Positions 36,401 to 47,791 are shown, numbered from the stretch's first letter. The stretch is DNA of 64,000 nt from Zeugodacus cucurbitae (GCF_028554725.1 NC_071670.1:27584001-27648000); one strand, 5' to 3'. Numbers and translations: made by a program. Notes: generated by a model not told the origin, from the letters alone.

Positions 36401-39400
36401 CGCGTTGCTTATTCGTAAAACATGCCCGTTCCTCATAATATTGAATAAGTTGTTTACCGGCTGAGTTATCGTTTAAAAATGTTGAAAGGGGCTGCAATGA
36501 AATTTATCATAAAATTTAATACAATATATTCTTACCTGTTCTTCTTACCAACCAACAACTTTTGAAGTCTGGCTCAACGTTTCGTCTTCTATTCCAAACT
36601 GAAAAAATAAGTTTGCTAAATTATAAACGTAGTAATATTCAAATGATAATTGTATCTATGTACGTGCTTAACGTCGCAAATAAGCTTCAAAATTAATATT
36701 ATATTTACCTTTGACTTGCGCCAGAAAAACAACTTTTCTTTAAACTCTGCTCGAAGACCAATATTTTTTACTACTTCCGAAATGTCTTCTTTCGACAAAT
36801 ATTTTAAGCTTCGAAAAGTTATTCCAGCATCTAAGGAACATTAATAATAATGGATAAGTGTTAATATTGCCGAAGAATTTTTACTTACTTTTTAGGCCAA
36901 GAAAAAGTGTTTCTAGATCAAACTCCTATAGCAGATTAAGGAGATCCGTATCTTCCTCAACACACGTGTACGTTAAATCAACCTGCTCATTAATTTGGAT
37001 ATCGTTGCCAAACATTCGCAGCAAGTCGTTTTCCGGTATAATTTTACCCTGATCATTCCTGGTCATTCTTGTATCTTGTTTACACTTCTAAATTCTTAAA
37101 TGTCAAAGTGAACACGTTTAAATAGAAAGTGCCACTTTGATTTATAAAGTGAACACTTTAAATGTCAAAGTGAATACGTTTAATTAGAAAGTGTCACTTT
37201 GATTTATAAAGTGAACACTTTAGATTTCAAAGTGAACACGTTTAAATAGAAAGTGCCACCTTGATTTATAAAGTGAACACTTTAAATGTCAAAGTGAACA
37301 CTTTTAAATAGAAAGTGCCACTTTGATTTATAAAATGAACACTTTAAATGTAAACGTTGACACTTTTCTGCAAATTGATCACTTTACATTTTAAATTTAA
37401 CACTTTCAAAATAAACGTTATAATTTTATTTTTAAACTTTTAAAAATTTTAAATCAAATGGATTCACTTTTAATACAATTTTAAAAGTGATTACATTATA
37501 AATAATAAATTTTACTTTAAAATATAAAGTTTGTCATTATAAAATAAAGTTAACATTTTTAAATTTAAGAATTTTACATTAAAAACAAAAATTTTAACTT
37601 TTAAATTAAAAGCAAACAATTAAAAAACTTAAAATTAGCACTTTTACAAAATATTTTTTTTTTGTGTTCCCCATAAAGAAGAGACACTTTAAATAAAATT
37701 TAAAAGTGTTCACATTTAATTTTAAAGCGCACTTTTTTTCTCAGTGTATATCTAACGTGATAACAAGCTTTACTTTTACTTTTTATTTTTTATTTACATC
37801 CAAATTACATACTAATAAAACGCACTTTATCTCACTTTTGGAAAATGAAATATTTTAATTAGTTTAACACATTACCTGCCAAGCGATTTTGACGAAAACC
37901 CTCCCCGTGTGCCAAGCACATTTTTCTGTACAAGTTGGTTGTTTTTGGTTCACTGTACATCGTAAGTTTTATAAAATAAAAAATCGAAATCAAAATAATA
38001 AAATTTTAAATTATTTCGTTTTTATTTTGACAGCACGAATAGACGCCCGGACAAGCTCCAATAAGTCCAATTGAGAAATATAATTTTTATACTCTCGCAA
38101 CAAAGTTGCTACGAGAGTATTATAGTTTTGTCCACATAACGGTTGGTTGTAAGTCCTAAAACTAAACGAGTTAGATATAGGGATATATATATCAAAATGA
38201 TCCGGATGACGAATAAAGTTCAAATCTGGATGTCTGTCTGCCGTCCGTCCGTGCAAGCTGTAACTTGAGTAAAAATTGAGATGAGATTGCGATGAAACTT
38301 GGAAGACGTATCCCTTGGCACCATAAGAAGGTTAAGTTCAATAACGCTAAGTAAAATAGCAATAACCGAAAAAATATAAAAAACTATAACTCAGCCATAA
38401 ATTAAGCTATTGAAGTAAAATGTAAATTAAGCTATTGAAGTAAATTGGTATGAAGGATCGCACTATGAAGGGGCATATCGAGCCAATACCGTCAAATTAT
38501 CGTAAGCGACAATTTTTTCGAAAATTAGTTTTTTATAGAAACTAGTAATTTAAGACGTAACGGACCTATCCCTGTTGATGTTTATCATTCAATTATATAT
38601 GTAAATGTCTGAAAAGCATTAATGTATGAGAAATTTTAAATTACTACCACATTAATGGTTAAAAATATTTAAAAAAAACCTTCCCCTGTTTGGTTTTTGT
38701 CGCTTACGCTAAAATGGCGGTAAAAGCTCGATAAGAGGATGTAATTTTTTTAGGGAAATGGGCGTGGCCCCGCCCCTACCAAGTTTTTTGTACATGTCAC
38801 GCCAACTAATAAAGCTATATCAAGGAAACTTTCTAGATTCGTTTCTTTTAGGTACTACCTTATACAGTCCACGCCCACCTCCCAGCACAGAAGTGCTGCA
38901 CTCAAAATGGTATACAAAGTTTTAAATGGGCGTGGTTCCGCCCACTTATGGGTCAAAACCCATATCTCCGAAACTACTCGACCAATTTCAACAATGAAAT
39001 TCGGTTCATAATAACGGGTGATTTTTTTGAGGTTAGGATTTTCATGCATTAGTATTTGACAGATCACGTGGGATTTCAGACATGGTGTCAAAGAGAAAGA
39101 TGCTCAGTATGCTTTGACATTTCATCATGAATAGACTTACTAACGAGCAACGCTTGCAAATCATTGAATTTTATTACCAAAATCAGTGTTCGGTTCGAAA
39201 TGTGAAATCCGCTTTTTTATCGACAAATTTTGTTCAGCGATGAGGCTCATTTCTGGTTGAATGGCTACGTAAATAAGCAAAATTGACGCATTTGGGGTGA
39301 AGAGCAACCAGAAGCCGTTCAAGAACTGCCCATGCATCCCGAAAAATGCACTGTTTGGTGTGGTTTGTACGCTGGTGGAATCATTGGACCGTATTTTTTC

Positions 39401-42400
39401 AAAGATGCTGTTGGACGCAACGTTACGGTGAATGGCGATCGCTATCGTTCGATGCTAACAAACTTTTTGTTGCCAAAAATGGAAGAACTGAACTTGGTTG
39501 ACATGTGGTTTCAACAAGATGGCGCTACATGCCACACAGCTCGCGATTCTATGGCCATTTTGAGGGAAAACTTCGGAGAACAATTCATCTCAAGAAATGG
39601 ACCCGTAAGTTGGCCACCAAGATCATGCGATTTAACGCCTTTAGACTATTTTTTGTGGGGCTACGTCAAGTCTAAAGTCTACAGAAATAAGCCAGCAACT
39701 ATTCCAGCTTTGGAAGACAACATTTCCGAAGAAATTCGGGCTATTCCGGCCGAAATGCTCGAAAAAGTTGCCCAAAATTGGACTTTCCGAATGGACCACC
39801 TAAGACGCAGCCGCGGTCAACATTTAAATGAAATTATCTTCAAAAAGTAAATGTCATGAACCAATCTAACGTTTCAAATAAAGAACCGATGAGATTTTGC
39901 AAATTTTATGCGTTTTTTTTTTTTTAAAAGTTATCAAGCTCTTAAAAAATCACCCTTTATCTTCTAGCTTCCCAATGATATGTTGTGAAAATAGTCCAAA
40001 TCGGTTCACTGGTCCCATATACCAGAACTCTGAAGTCGGTCTGAATTGTTTATTTTACAATATATAATATTAGTACCAGTGAAAATATTGGCAAAAATAC
40101 TGTATTTAAAGAGTGGCATCGCCCTTCTAAACATCGGTCCATAAGTTTTCAACACCCTATATATCGAATATGAGGACCTCAGTACTTCTAACAAATTTTT
40201 TATCGAAATTATGGTGCAGTCTCCCAGATATTTTGAAGAAATTTTGAGGGAATATGTTTCTTCAAATAATATGTCTCCGTGCTAACATTGAGTGAAATCG
40301 GGTAATAACTTCCCCTATCTCCCATATACTTAATAATAGGGTTTTCAAGCATTCTACCATATATATACCAAATATGTGAGTCAAATTGTTTGTTATATTA
40401 ATAAATTTAAATAAATAAATTGCGAAAGTATAAAATGTTCGGTGACACCCGAACTTAGCCCTTCCTTACTTGTTGTAAGTCTCCTTTTCTAATAAAATTA
40501 AAAAATAACAAAAAAAAACTGATCAAATAGTATAAAAAAATTTAAAACAATTTTGCGGTATTTATAATTTTTTTAAATTGTAACTCATATACAACGAGCA
40601 GCAGTATGCCGTACAAATACAAAAAAGGTAGTAAATAAGGCTTTACTAATCAAGTTTTAAACGGTCTCTTTTAACATGACGTTTGTCCTATGAATTTGTA
40701 GAATTTTATTGACTGATCAAAAATAAGTTCCTCTTGTATGCAAGTTTGCTCCTCTAAGAAAAGTCAGTTTCATAGTAGTTGAATAGTAGGCTGACTTAAA
40801 ATTATGTACATATGTACGGTAAAGTCGCCATTAAACATTAATATTGATATTATATAATTATAGTTATAGTTTGTAATAATAAATATTATATAAATAATTA
40901 TATATATTGTAGATGTTTATGCGTTTTAAAATTTTTATCTTTAAAGAAACTGGATGCCTCTGAGCCAGCATCGAGTAAATCAAATTCATCTATAAATAGA
41001 AGTGTCTCCCCTAGCATGTCTATAGCTCACAACGGTTGCACCTCAAAATCATCGCAGACTGATTCCAAATGCAGGTAAACATTTATTCTTCGATTACATA
41101 CTCATAATCAAGTGATTGCAAATTATTTAAAGGAAATTTTGTAACGAAAAGTGTGCATCTCGACTAAAGTCAACCAAAATAGCCACCCAGTGCAGCACTA
41201 GTACTGACGAGGGTTGTGAAACGGACCACGCAAATGAAATTAGAGGTATGCAACCACACAGCGAATATATAGTATCAAACAAAACAAAAGCACCCTGGTG
41301 CGTTTCATATTCAGGTTATTTATAATAATATAATTGTTTTAATTTTCTTATGGTTTTAAAAGTTTCACCGAAAATAGTTCATAGTAGTCAAAAATCCATT
41401 GTACAAAACTTAAGCACACCTATATATATTTTATTAAAACTAATTAAATTTTAAAGGAACATCAACTAAATACTTAATGGGACTTCCCACATTATAAAGC
41501 CAAGCAATACAGCTGTCAAAAATTAACTAAACATTAAAAATGGCCAATCTTGTCAGCATAATAAGGGTTATGAGTTCCAACAATAAATACACGTAGCCCG
41601 CGAAAATTCTTAATTCGCTATACTTTTTGTACAAACCTCCATTTTATAATATTTCTGAAAAACACAGTTGAACTTCCCTAACTTGAATCACCATAATCCA
41701 CAAGAAAACTTTGAGTTATAGAAAACTCATTAAAATATAAAATTTTTCAAAAAGTTGTAGTATAGATTTATACACAATTTATTTATTTACTTCGCATAAA
41801 GATTTATGTACATACGTTAAAACATCTATTCTGTTATTTTGTTTGTTGCAGATATTTATCGTTTGGCTCTTGACGTATATATCCATGCCCTTGTTACATG
41901 ATTTATGCAATCCATAAGTGTTAAATAATATTTTTAGTTCGCCTCCATACGATATAGAGGGACTCTTTTAAAATTCGAAAAGTTCGATTTATGGGAGGAA
42001 AATTGAATAAAAGTTGACTTCTACATGCTATTGCCAATTCAAGAGCTCGATTTATGGAGATCTCCGAGTTATATAAGTTCGAGTTATGGAAGTTACACTG
42101 TATATAAAAATTGCATTTTATATTTTTTTTTGTTTTGTTGTTTACTTTTACTTGGAGAGTGACGAATCGAACCAACAATCACTTAATTAAATAGCATAAC
42201 ATGGGATACATTGTTTTTAAACAATGCAAACAAGCTACACCATATGAAAGATTATACCTAAAACTAATTTGCTATGATATCTCAGATATTCTCCTCAGTA
42301 GTTCTCCGGAAGAAAAGCCGTTAATCAGGTTTATGGTGGCTGGAGGAAGTTTTCACCCGATTTTCCCTATTAATAGCACAGAGATAGACTATTATAATGA

Positions 42401-45400
42401 AAACATCTCCTCTGAATTTCTTTTGAATATCTGAGATATATACCTATATTTTCTGTAAAAAATTGGTCACACTGTGGTCCACTTGTTCAGTATCCGGAGT
42501 CTTAAAAACTTACAGCACAATTTCGGCGATTTTTAGAGCGATGCCACTCTATAAATGTAGTATTTGTGCAAAGTTCAAAGTAAGGCGGGGCCACGTCCAC
42601 TTTTCCAAACCAATTCCATCCTAATATGCTACTCCGTGACGTGATCCTCTATACCAAATTCATCATTTTGTGGGCGTGGCAATGGTTAAATTTTGCCCAT
42701 CTTCAATAAAAATTTCTGCCATTTAATATGGTAAGGAATACGTGTACCAAGAGTTATCGAGATATCAAGATATCGGACAAATTTCTCGATAATCGACAAT
42801 CGTCGAAGCCAATATTAATGGTTAGATAGTTAATAATTCGTTTTTAACCCTACCAACCGCAGAAGCGGGTTCGCCTTCTCACTTTAGCTCACCTCATCAC
42901 TGTTTGTTGGCTACGCAGGATACTAGGTCTAAAACCGGAAGTCGTTAGCTATTTCAACTACATGGAGAAGAATCGTTTCTGGCCACTCCCAAATGAATGA
43001 ACTTCCACATATGATCCCAACCTTCGTACATACATAGTACATCATAGTTAATACTTTCTTAATTTGTCTAAGTTTGATTTTTAAAATTTTTTTAAATAAA
43101 AATGTGCCGTTATTAAACTTATTATGTCGCATTATTTTTTAACCACAAAAAGGACACATCTCAGTTGTGGCAGAATTAGACATATTTATTTTTTACGAAA
43201 TATCGACATATTTTGTGTTACAACACATATTGACATAGGTTGAATATGGTTTTCTTCTCAGAAAGAACGACATATTTTGTGTTAAATTTTTTCATGTTGC
43301 TTTTTTCAGCAATAACGACACATTTAACTTATGACAAAGAAATTGAATAATATTTTTCACAAATAAAGACATAATTCCAAATGGGTCTCGTTTATGAATA
43401 CGGCAAAGCTTCAGTACACACTTTTTAATCCACTTATGCTCATTATTTTATTTAATATACTACATGCCACTAGTTTTTTCTATACACTAATGGCATTTTT
43501 CTATATTTGCTGAAGAAGAGCCAATTGAAAACTTTAAACCGCTCTCAAGAAAAATCGACTTTTTTTAGTTGTGACACTATTCATGTAAATTAGCGATATT
43601 TTGTTTATTTTCACAAGTTCACCTAATATAATTTTTATAATTCCCTAGATTGTTCGCAATCGACGTGCGATCTCACACAGCGCATTCAGTCTTATGCCAG
43701 CAGCAGTTCATCGAGCGGCGTGTTAGCAAGTTATTCTAAAAGCTTGAGCCAAAACCTAAGCCGTGGATCGTCAAACAGTAACTGTTCGGTGTTGGAAGGC
43801 ATAGATCTAAACATGGCACCCAGTATTGATCTGGCAAGCAGCTTGCCATCGTGTGCCAGCAATACCACCTTAGCTACCGCATCGGATCGGATGTCCGATC
43901 GCTCAATCTATAATAGTAATAATTCGTGTTTTCAAATACCCGTCTCAAGTAATTCTTCGACGCTGTGTACTAAGCTGCCTATGGAATGCCTGGATAAAAG
44001 GTCTCCAATACATTTTAGGTACTTAATTAAATAATCATATTCTAGCATAATGACCTAGTTTTACTATTTTTCTATTTTTTTAATTTTTTAGGGAAGGTCG
44101 ACGGGCAAGTGATGGTCTTGTTGCTCAAGGATTTGTGAATTCCATGACAATTTTAAATTCTGGCGTTGGTTACGGTAGTTATCGATATGATACCCGAAAG
44201 CAAGATTGCTGGTTGGAATTACAACAACTACAAAAGGAAGTGGTATCACTAAAGTCAAAATATCGTAACAATAAAGTACCTCTAGATGACGGCAGCAATT
44301 ATCAATTTCAAAGTAGTCAATTTTACTCAATTCCAAATAGACTGTCATTAGATTTGCATCACCAGTTCGTACAAACGCCACACACTCCAAGGACTCCACA
44401 TCTAGTACGTCCACAGCATAGTTTCGAAACCGTAGATTTTTCGCCGCCATTCGTAAATAATGTACGCTTCGACGCAAGTAATCTGCCTATGGCTACGCCA
44501 GCTCGTGGTGATATGGCGTTGCTGTGCAATATTAATCCATTGGTTATACAACGACAGCCCCTTCAACAACAGCTGTTACAACATAGGCTATTGCAACAAA
44601 AACGACAACTATTACAAAAACAATATGCTTTGGAGTCTCATATTTCAAGGCAACAGCTAATGATGCGTGAACAATCTTACAAAGCGGGTCCACCACAACA
44701 ATTTGTTGGCCAAGGCTTAATTGCAACCAGTTTTGAGTCTGCAGATCCATGCCCACCAAACGATATTTTTGTAAATGGCCTGCATGTTTTTGAACGGGGT
44801 TCAGCAAAATTCCAACAGTCATCAATAATCCCACTGCCTTACGGCCCAACGATTAATAACTACATGAAGACGTCTTATATAAAACAACAATCCCAAGACC
44901 TTTCTATGCTCACGATGCCTACAAAATACACACCTCCGTTAAGTAGACATGCATCAGAGACTTGGAGCTCGCTTCCAACAACTGTGAACAGTAGTCAATT
45001 GAAAAAGTCAAGTAAATTAATTGAAAATGGCGGACGCTTAGCGCCACAGTTTCATGCAAATGTAGGTAAACTAATGGTGAAAATCCTCTAAGTACAATCA
45101 TCAATCTTTTATAGTAATAATGCATTATATTCATGACACTGGAAAATTATAGGAAAAATACACGGAGTCGGAAGTTCGGAAAGTTCAAAACAATGAAAGG
45201 AGTTGGAAGACTTTAAAATTTGTAAAAAGTGGACCAGAGCTTTCTACTCATTGGACATTACTTATGACCTCTTTTTAGAGCTTCAAAATGCATATAATTG
45301 ATTGATTGTAATGATACATTCCGTATAATTCAATACTTCGCTTTCACTAAGAACCTTATATTGAAATTTAATTAAACCAGAACTAAATGTAGAATTGTGC

Positions 45401-45742
45401 AGCCATTTATGTATGTAATTTATCACAAATTTATTTTTTCTAGAATTTACGAAAGTCAATACACTGACGTTTTCGTGAATCCGTTACATGCACTGAACAT
45501 AAATTTTAACCGAAATTATTATAATAGGTATACAATCGAATTTTATATTGAATTCTTTTAATCCGGCCTCCATCATTAATATATCATAATTTTTTAATGT
45601 TTCTACATTTGTTCGCATATAAACTACAGTTTATGAAATTTTCTTCCAGACAAACGTTTACACATCGAACTGGCAAACCGTCATAAGACCCCTCAGCGAA
45701 AGCCCCATTCTGGAATTGGCTGAACATTTGGAGTCTGTATGA
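24426..45742 (+). CDS. Sik2: Salt-inducible kinase 2 (AMPK-related Ser/Thr kinase), 1263 aa, 14 coding exons
   Basis: Exons: 24426-24546, 24759-25024, 25666-25782, 29891-29954, 30702-30817, 30872-31042, 31113-31236, 31292-32199, 32370-32600, 40947-41074, 41133-41245, 43649-44018, 44092-45061, 45650-45742. All junctions are GT-AG and in frame. The kinase domain (about residues 102-354) has the Gly loop IGKGNFAVV, VAIK Lys133, HRDLK with Asp226, DFG 244-246 and the LKB1-target loop LLATWCGSPPYAAPE (Thr259). A UBA-like domain follows (about 380-422). The C-terminal half is Ser/Gln-rich and carries the SIK hallmark FREGRRASDG (PKA/14-3-3-type Ser916). In flies SIKs phosphorylate CREB-regulated coactivator and class IIa HDAC under insulin, feeding and LKB1 control. 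The start is fixed by an in-frame TGA two codons upstream. The last junction has an alternative donor (45066 instead of 45062), so the final 30 residues are less certain. Confidence 0.93.
26600..27205 (+). repeat. Abundant-repeat remnant, left of the intronic LINE
   Basis: A degraded start (GATGTAAGGAAGGGATGAGT) and ATTCGACCCAGTTGTTAGGC-type text follow the plan of the repeat. The region 27130-27200 (ATATGGGGTCTTGTATAATT) continues it. Together with 29129-29674 this looks like one copy opened by the LINE. Confidence 0.5.
27206..29128 (+). mobile_element. Non-LTR retrotransposon (LINE) in Sik2 intron 3, reverse transcriptase and C-terminus, frameshifted
   Basis: The first frame (27344-28120) carries a Lys/Glu-rich linker and the reverse transcriptase fingers: LKNNKAAGADRLPAELFKYG, CPIHKKGDPTICANYRGISL and GPYQCGFRPGKSTTDQIF. 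The frame then shifts near 28095 and continues as HHLFVDFKAAFNSTKRS, GFRQGDSLSCDF and the box YADDIDIIG (28023-28646). After a deletion near 28560 the C-terminal part follows (LYKSLIIPVLLYGAEAWTMS, 28651-28884). The endonuclease is absent. It is in the same orientation as Sik2 and dead by frameshift, deletion and 5' truncation. It is the same family as the fragments at 10085-11592 and 56085-56590. Confidence 0.88.
29129..29674 (+). repeat. Abundant-repeat remnant, right of the intronic LINE
   Basis: Landmarks include GCCACGCCCACTTTTC near 29505 and AGCAACCGTTATGTGAACAC near 29612. A degraded GCGAGATTATAAAA end lies near 29658-29671. It completes the copy that starts near 26600. Confidence 0.6.
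33670..37750 (-). mobile_element. Unassigned 4.1-kb DNA transposon-like element with a degenerate multi-exon gene
   Basis: The ends share TATAC-(AC)TGAGAAAA in inverted orientation. The subterminal DNA is packed with CACTTT/AAAGTG words. All coding signal is on the minus strand. From 5' to 3' it gives: MTRNDQGKIIPENDLL with an in-frame TAG; a SAM-like segment KYLSKEDISEVVKNIGLRAE with a GT donor; QLIQYYEERACFTNKQ; a segment with NPSGKLYSKYFNLKTK and FLQEWPIVIL (36226-35821); QPFIIMVGDSEDDLKTFYIN (35761-35342); and LPLMIGDLI, KPKHHF and LVHYPHAIEKCGPLKFLL (35170-34509). The order matches a transposon-derived protein family that I recall from insects and fish, but I cannot name its superfamily. 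In-frame stops show it is dead. Confidence 0.6.
37098..37360. repeat. 62-bp minisatellite inside the unassigned element
   Basis: Four successive units start at 37098, 37160, 37222 and 37284 with AAATGTCAAAGTGAACAC and a variant; a partial fifth starts at 37346. Each unit contains AAAGTGCCACTTT and TTTATAAAGTGAACACTTT, so it is rich in short palindromes. The units are a few per cent apart. It lies in the subterminal region of the element, where transposase binding repeats are often found. Confidence 0.85.
38478..38736. mobile_element. Small MITE with about 38-bp inverted ends
   Basis: The left end reads TATCGAGCCAATACCGTCAA then ATTATCGTAAGCGACAA. The right end is its imperfect inverse: TTGTCGCTTACG, then GCGGTAAAAGCTCGATA. 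It interrupts the abundant repeat between GGGGCATAT and GGATGTAATTTTTTT, which are contiguous in other copies. The core is AT-rich with no coding. Confidence 0.65.
39014..39957 (+). mobile_element. Mariner-family element, internally deleted, TA target duplication
   Basis: The ends ACGGGTGATTTTTTTGAG and AAAAAATCACCCTT are inverted and flanked by TA. The transposase N-terminus starts at 39127 (MNRLTNEQRLQIIEFYYQNQ). A deletion and frame change near 39215 then joins it to the catalytic half. That half has FSDEAHFWLNGY (first Asp), WFQQDGATCH (second) and SCDLTPLDYFLWGY (third), with 36 residues between the second and third. An in-frame TGA stands at 39284-39286. The C-terminal 172 codons (39332-39850) are otherwise open. 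It is non-autonomous and recent in appearance. Confidence 0.88.
41665..42100. mobile_element. Pogo-type MITE in Sik2 intron 11
   Basis: It starts CAGTTGAACTTCCCTAACTT and ends GAGTTATGGAAGTTACACTG, flanked by TA on the right. The inner text repeats the 'AACTTC-tataactcgaa' theme seen in the MITEs at 47004, 52675 and 53842. Confidence 0.65.
42260..42790 (+). repeat. Abundant-repeat remnant in Sik2 intron 11
   Basis: Landmarks: ATTTCGGCGATTTTTAGAGC, GTAGTATTTGTGCAAAGTTC, GCGGGGCCACGTCCACTTTT and ATTTTGTGGGCGTGGCAATG. Both ends are lost. Confidence 0.65.
42855..43400. repeat. Dispersed fragment related to window start, then CGACATATTTTGTG repeats
   Basis: The segment 42863-43015 matches the repeat at 84-275. 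From 43143 to 43390 a motif of the form CGACATATTTTGTGTTA recurs irregularly (43203, 43267 and diverged versions nearby). No coding. Confidence 0.45.
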
Positions 45743-45906
45743 TCATTACATAATTAAACAATTTACGTAGTTAATTCGTATCGAAAACAAGAACAATAAA
45801 ATAATATCAATTACATAATTGCATTTACACTTTAATAGTAATAGTTATTATTGTAAAACTATGCATAATATTGCTTAAAATAAACATCGACAGTTCTTAT
45901 AAATTA

Positions 45907-45946
<40 letters not shown>

Positions 45947-47003
45947 ACTAGTGGCCGCGCCACGCTTTGCTGTGGATAAGGTATGTGTATGTTAAATTCT
46001 ATTCTGGTTAACTATTTGATAAAATGAAATTATTTATGGAGTAACTTAATATATACAAAAATGTTATAGCAATTGCTGTATCTTGAAGTAAATTTCGTCA
46101 ACATTACTTTGGTAGCAAAAACCAAAGTATCGGGATTACTAAATCAGTTATGATCCAAGTAATTATTTTGTACTTGCATTTCAATTAATTAATTTTTATC
46201 GTGAACGATAAGTCATAAATTGTCTATTCCACCGCTCCCAATAATAATATTTGTGTTTCAACATTTCGACATAAAATGTTTTGTATATGCGTTATTCTCA
46301 TTGTGACTCTACTACTTTCACTACTTTCCGTTGCAGAAGTCCGATTTTGGCCATCAAGAATACCAACCTTCTCATAGTATCAAGGTTTAAGTGTGAGCTA
46401 AGTTATATTAGGATATCTAGATCAAATAATCGCTTGACCAATTGGCTGACCGGACGGACGGATATTGAACTGTGACCACATCCACTTACCTAAAAATGTG
46501 TAAATCCCAATGTCCTTCCGAGCTGTGAATATCTGTTGCAAAAGTCTTACTTTTTTCTTGACTTCTCTTTTTATTTTTTGCGTTTGTCCGGTTTTGCCTA
46601 TCTACAATATCATATTGCTTATTGTAACGTGTACGAAGTTTTATTAAGATATCTAGATTTCAATTCAAATTATCGCTTGACCGAATGGCCGTATGGACAG
46701 ACGAATTGACATTGCGACTAAAGTTGTAAATATAAACTATCCTATCTTATAAGTTGGACCAAACTGCCGACGTGTGCAAAATTTCATAAAACTCGGTTCA
46801 GTAATTTAGACGCCAATCCCGGACAAACAACGTGACATGAAATTTTTATATATATAGATAGACATACATATATCATATATATCTACTATGTATGTGCGCT
46901 GTTTATGTACTATTTAAATAATTCCAGCAGTCTAAAACTTTTTTGGAACCACCTATTTTTTTATTTTGCAATGTGTTTTCTGTGATTCGAACAAAAAAAT
47001 ATA
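45743..47003. repeat. Spacer after Sik2: (AT)n microsatellite and a dispersed repeat
   Basis: A pure TA dinucleotide run covers about 45912-45943. A second dispersed family runs from about 45948 (CTACTAGTGGCCGCGCCACG) to about 46862 (TATATATATAGATAGAC). Its ends resemble those of the insertion at 62805-63496. Two GACCGNATGGC / GGACGGACGG-type tracts lie near 46450 and 46690. AATAAA words near 45797 may serve Sik2 polyadenylation. Confidence 0.5.
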
Positions 47004-47555
47004 CAATGGAACTCCCATAATTCGAACTTCTATAACTCGAAGACCACGAACTTTTGAATCGGCAATAGCGTTTAGAAATCAACTTTCATACAAATTTCCT
47101 TCCATAATTTGAACTTCTATAACTCGAACCCATGAATTGGCAATAGAAGTAAAATTTCCTTTTATAAATCGAGCTTTTCGACCAGTACATAATTCAAAAT
47201 TTAAAATTTTACTATCAAGGCAGGATTTTTAAAGAGTCACTTTATATCGTATGGAGGTGAAAAAAGAATATGATATTACACTTATGGATTGAACAAATCA
47301 TGAATCAAAGTTATGGGACACATACGTCAAGAGCCAAAAAATAGCACACTTCAACAATCAAAAGTACAGAAAACATGTTTAACGAATGTTTATAAAACTT
47401 AATACGAAGTAAACTTATAAATCTCTATATAACTCTAAATTTTACAGTTTTTTTTTTTAATTTTATGTTTTAAAGAAAACTCTATAGCTCGAAGTCTCTC
47501 TAACTCGTAGCTTTTTTTGTGGATTATGGAGATTCGAGTTAGAGAAGTTCCACTG
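47004..47555. mobile_element. Pogo-type MITE between Sik2 and the GPCR gene
   Basis: It starts CAATGGAACTCCCATAATTC and ends GAGTTAGAGAAGTTCCACTG, flanked by TA on both sides. Inside, AACTTCTATAACTCGAA recurs several times in both orientations. No transposase frame. Confidence 0.7.
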
Positions 47556-47791
47556 TATTTACATTTGCAACCTGGTAATGTAGCCATAATACTTTCTGAT
47601 TGTTAAAACTAATAATTTACCGCCCGCTAATTATTCTATGTTAAATTAATACATAATGTGGTCCCTGTGCCTCCGCTGAGGACAATATTATTTCGTACAA
47701 ATAAATACTGAGTAGATAAAGCTATGCTGACATCTACTTCGGCAAGATTGTTAGAATATACATATGTAGATGTATAATGTTGCCCTGATAT

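Larger units (their letters stand above)
33126..37955 (-). mobile_element. Tc1-like transposon remnant in Sik2 intron 9, split by another element
   Basis: Both ends read CAGTGAACCAAAAACAA inward and are flanked by TA, the Tc1/mariner target site. Longer subterminal similarity includes GTACA(A)GTT and TGAGATAAAGTGC. On the minus strand 33290-33600 encodes a decayed transposase piece with VQDNDPRHSALLRTEW, corresponding to the QDNDPKH-type second catalytic Asp of Tc1. Stops interrupt it. The N-terminal transposase is gone and a 4.1-kb insertion (about 33670-37750) separates the two ends. Confidence 0.75.
38088..40477 (-). repeat. Abundant dispersed repeat, inverted copy in Sik2 intron 9, split by two insertions
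   Basis: The 3' end (TATACTCTCGCAACAAAGTT) is at 38090 and the 5' end (CCCTTCCTTACTTG after GGTGACACCCGAACTTAGC) is at about 40445-40475. Reading continues across a 944-bp mariner-family insertion (39014-39957) and a MITE of about 260 bp (38478-38736). Removing both leaves one colinear copy of about 1.2 kb. Confidence 0.75.

Noticed and set aside
44088..44477. 129-codon minus-strand frame opposite Sik2 exon 13
   Set aside because: Shadow of the Sik2 coding frame; no family resemblance.
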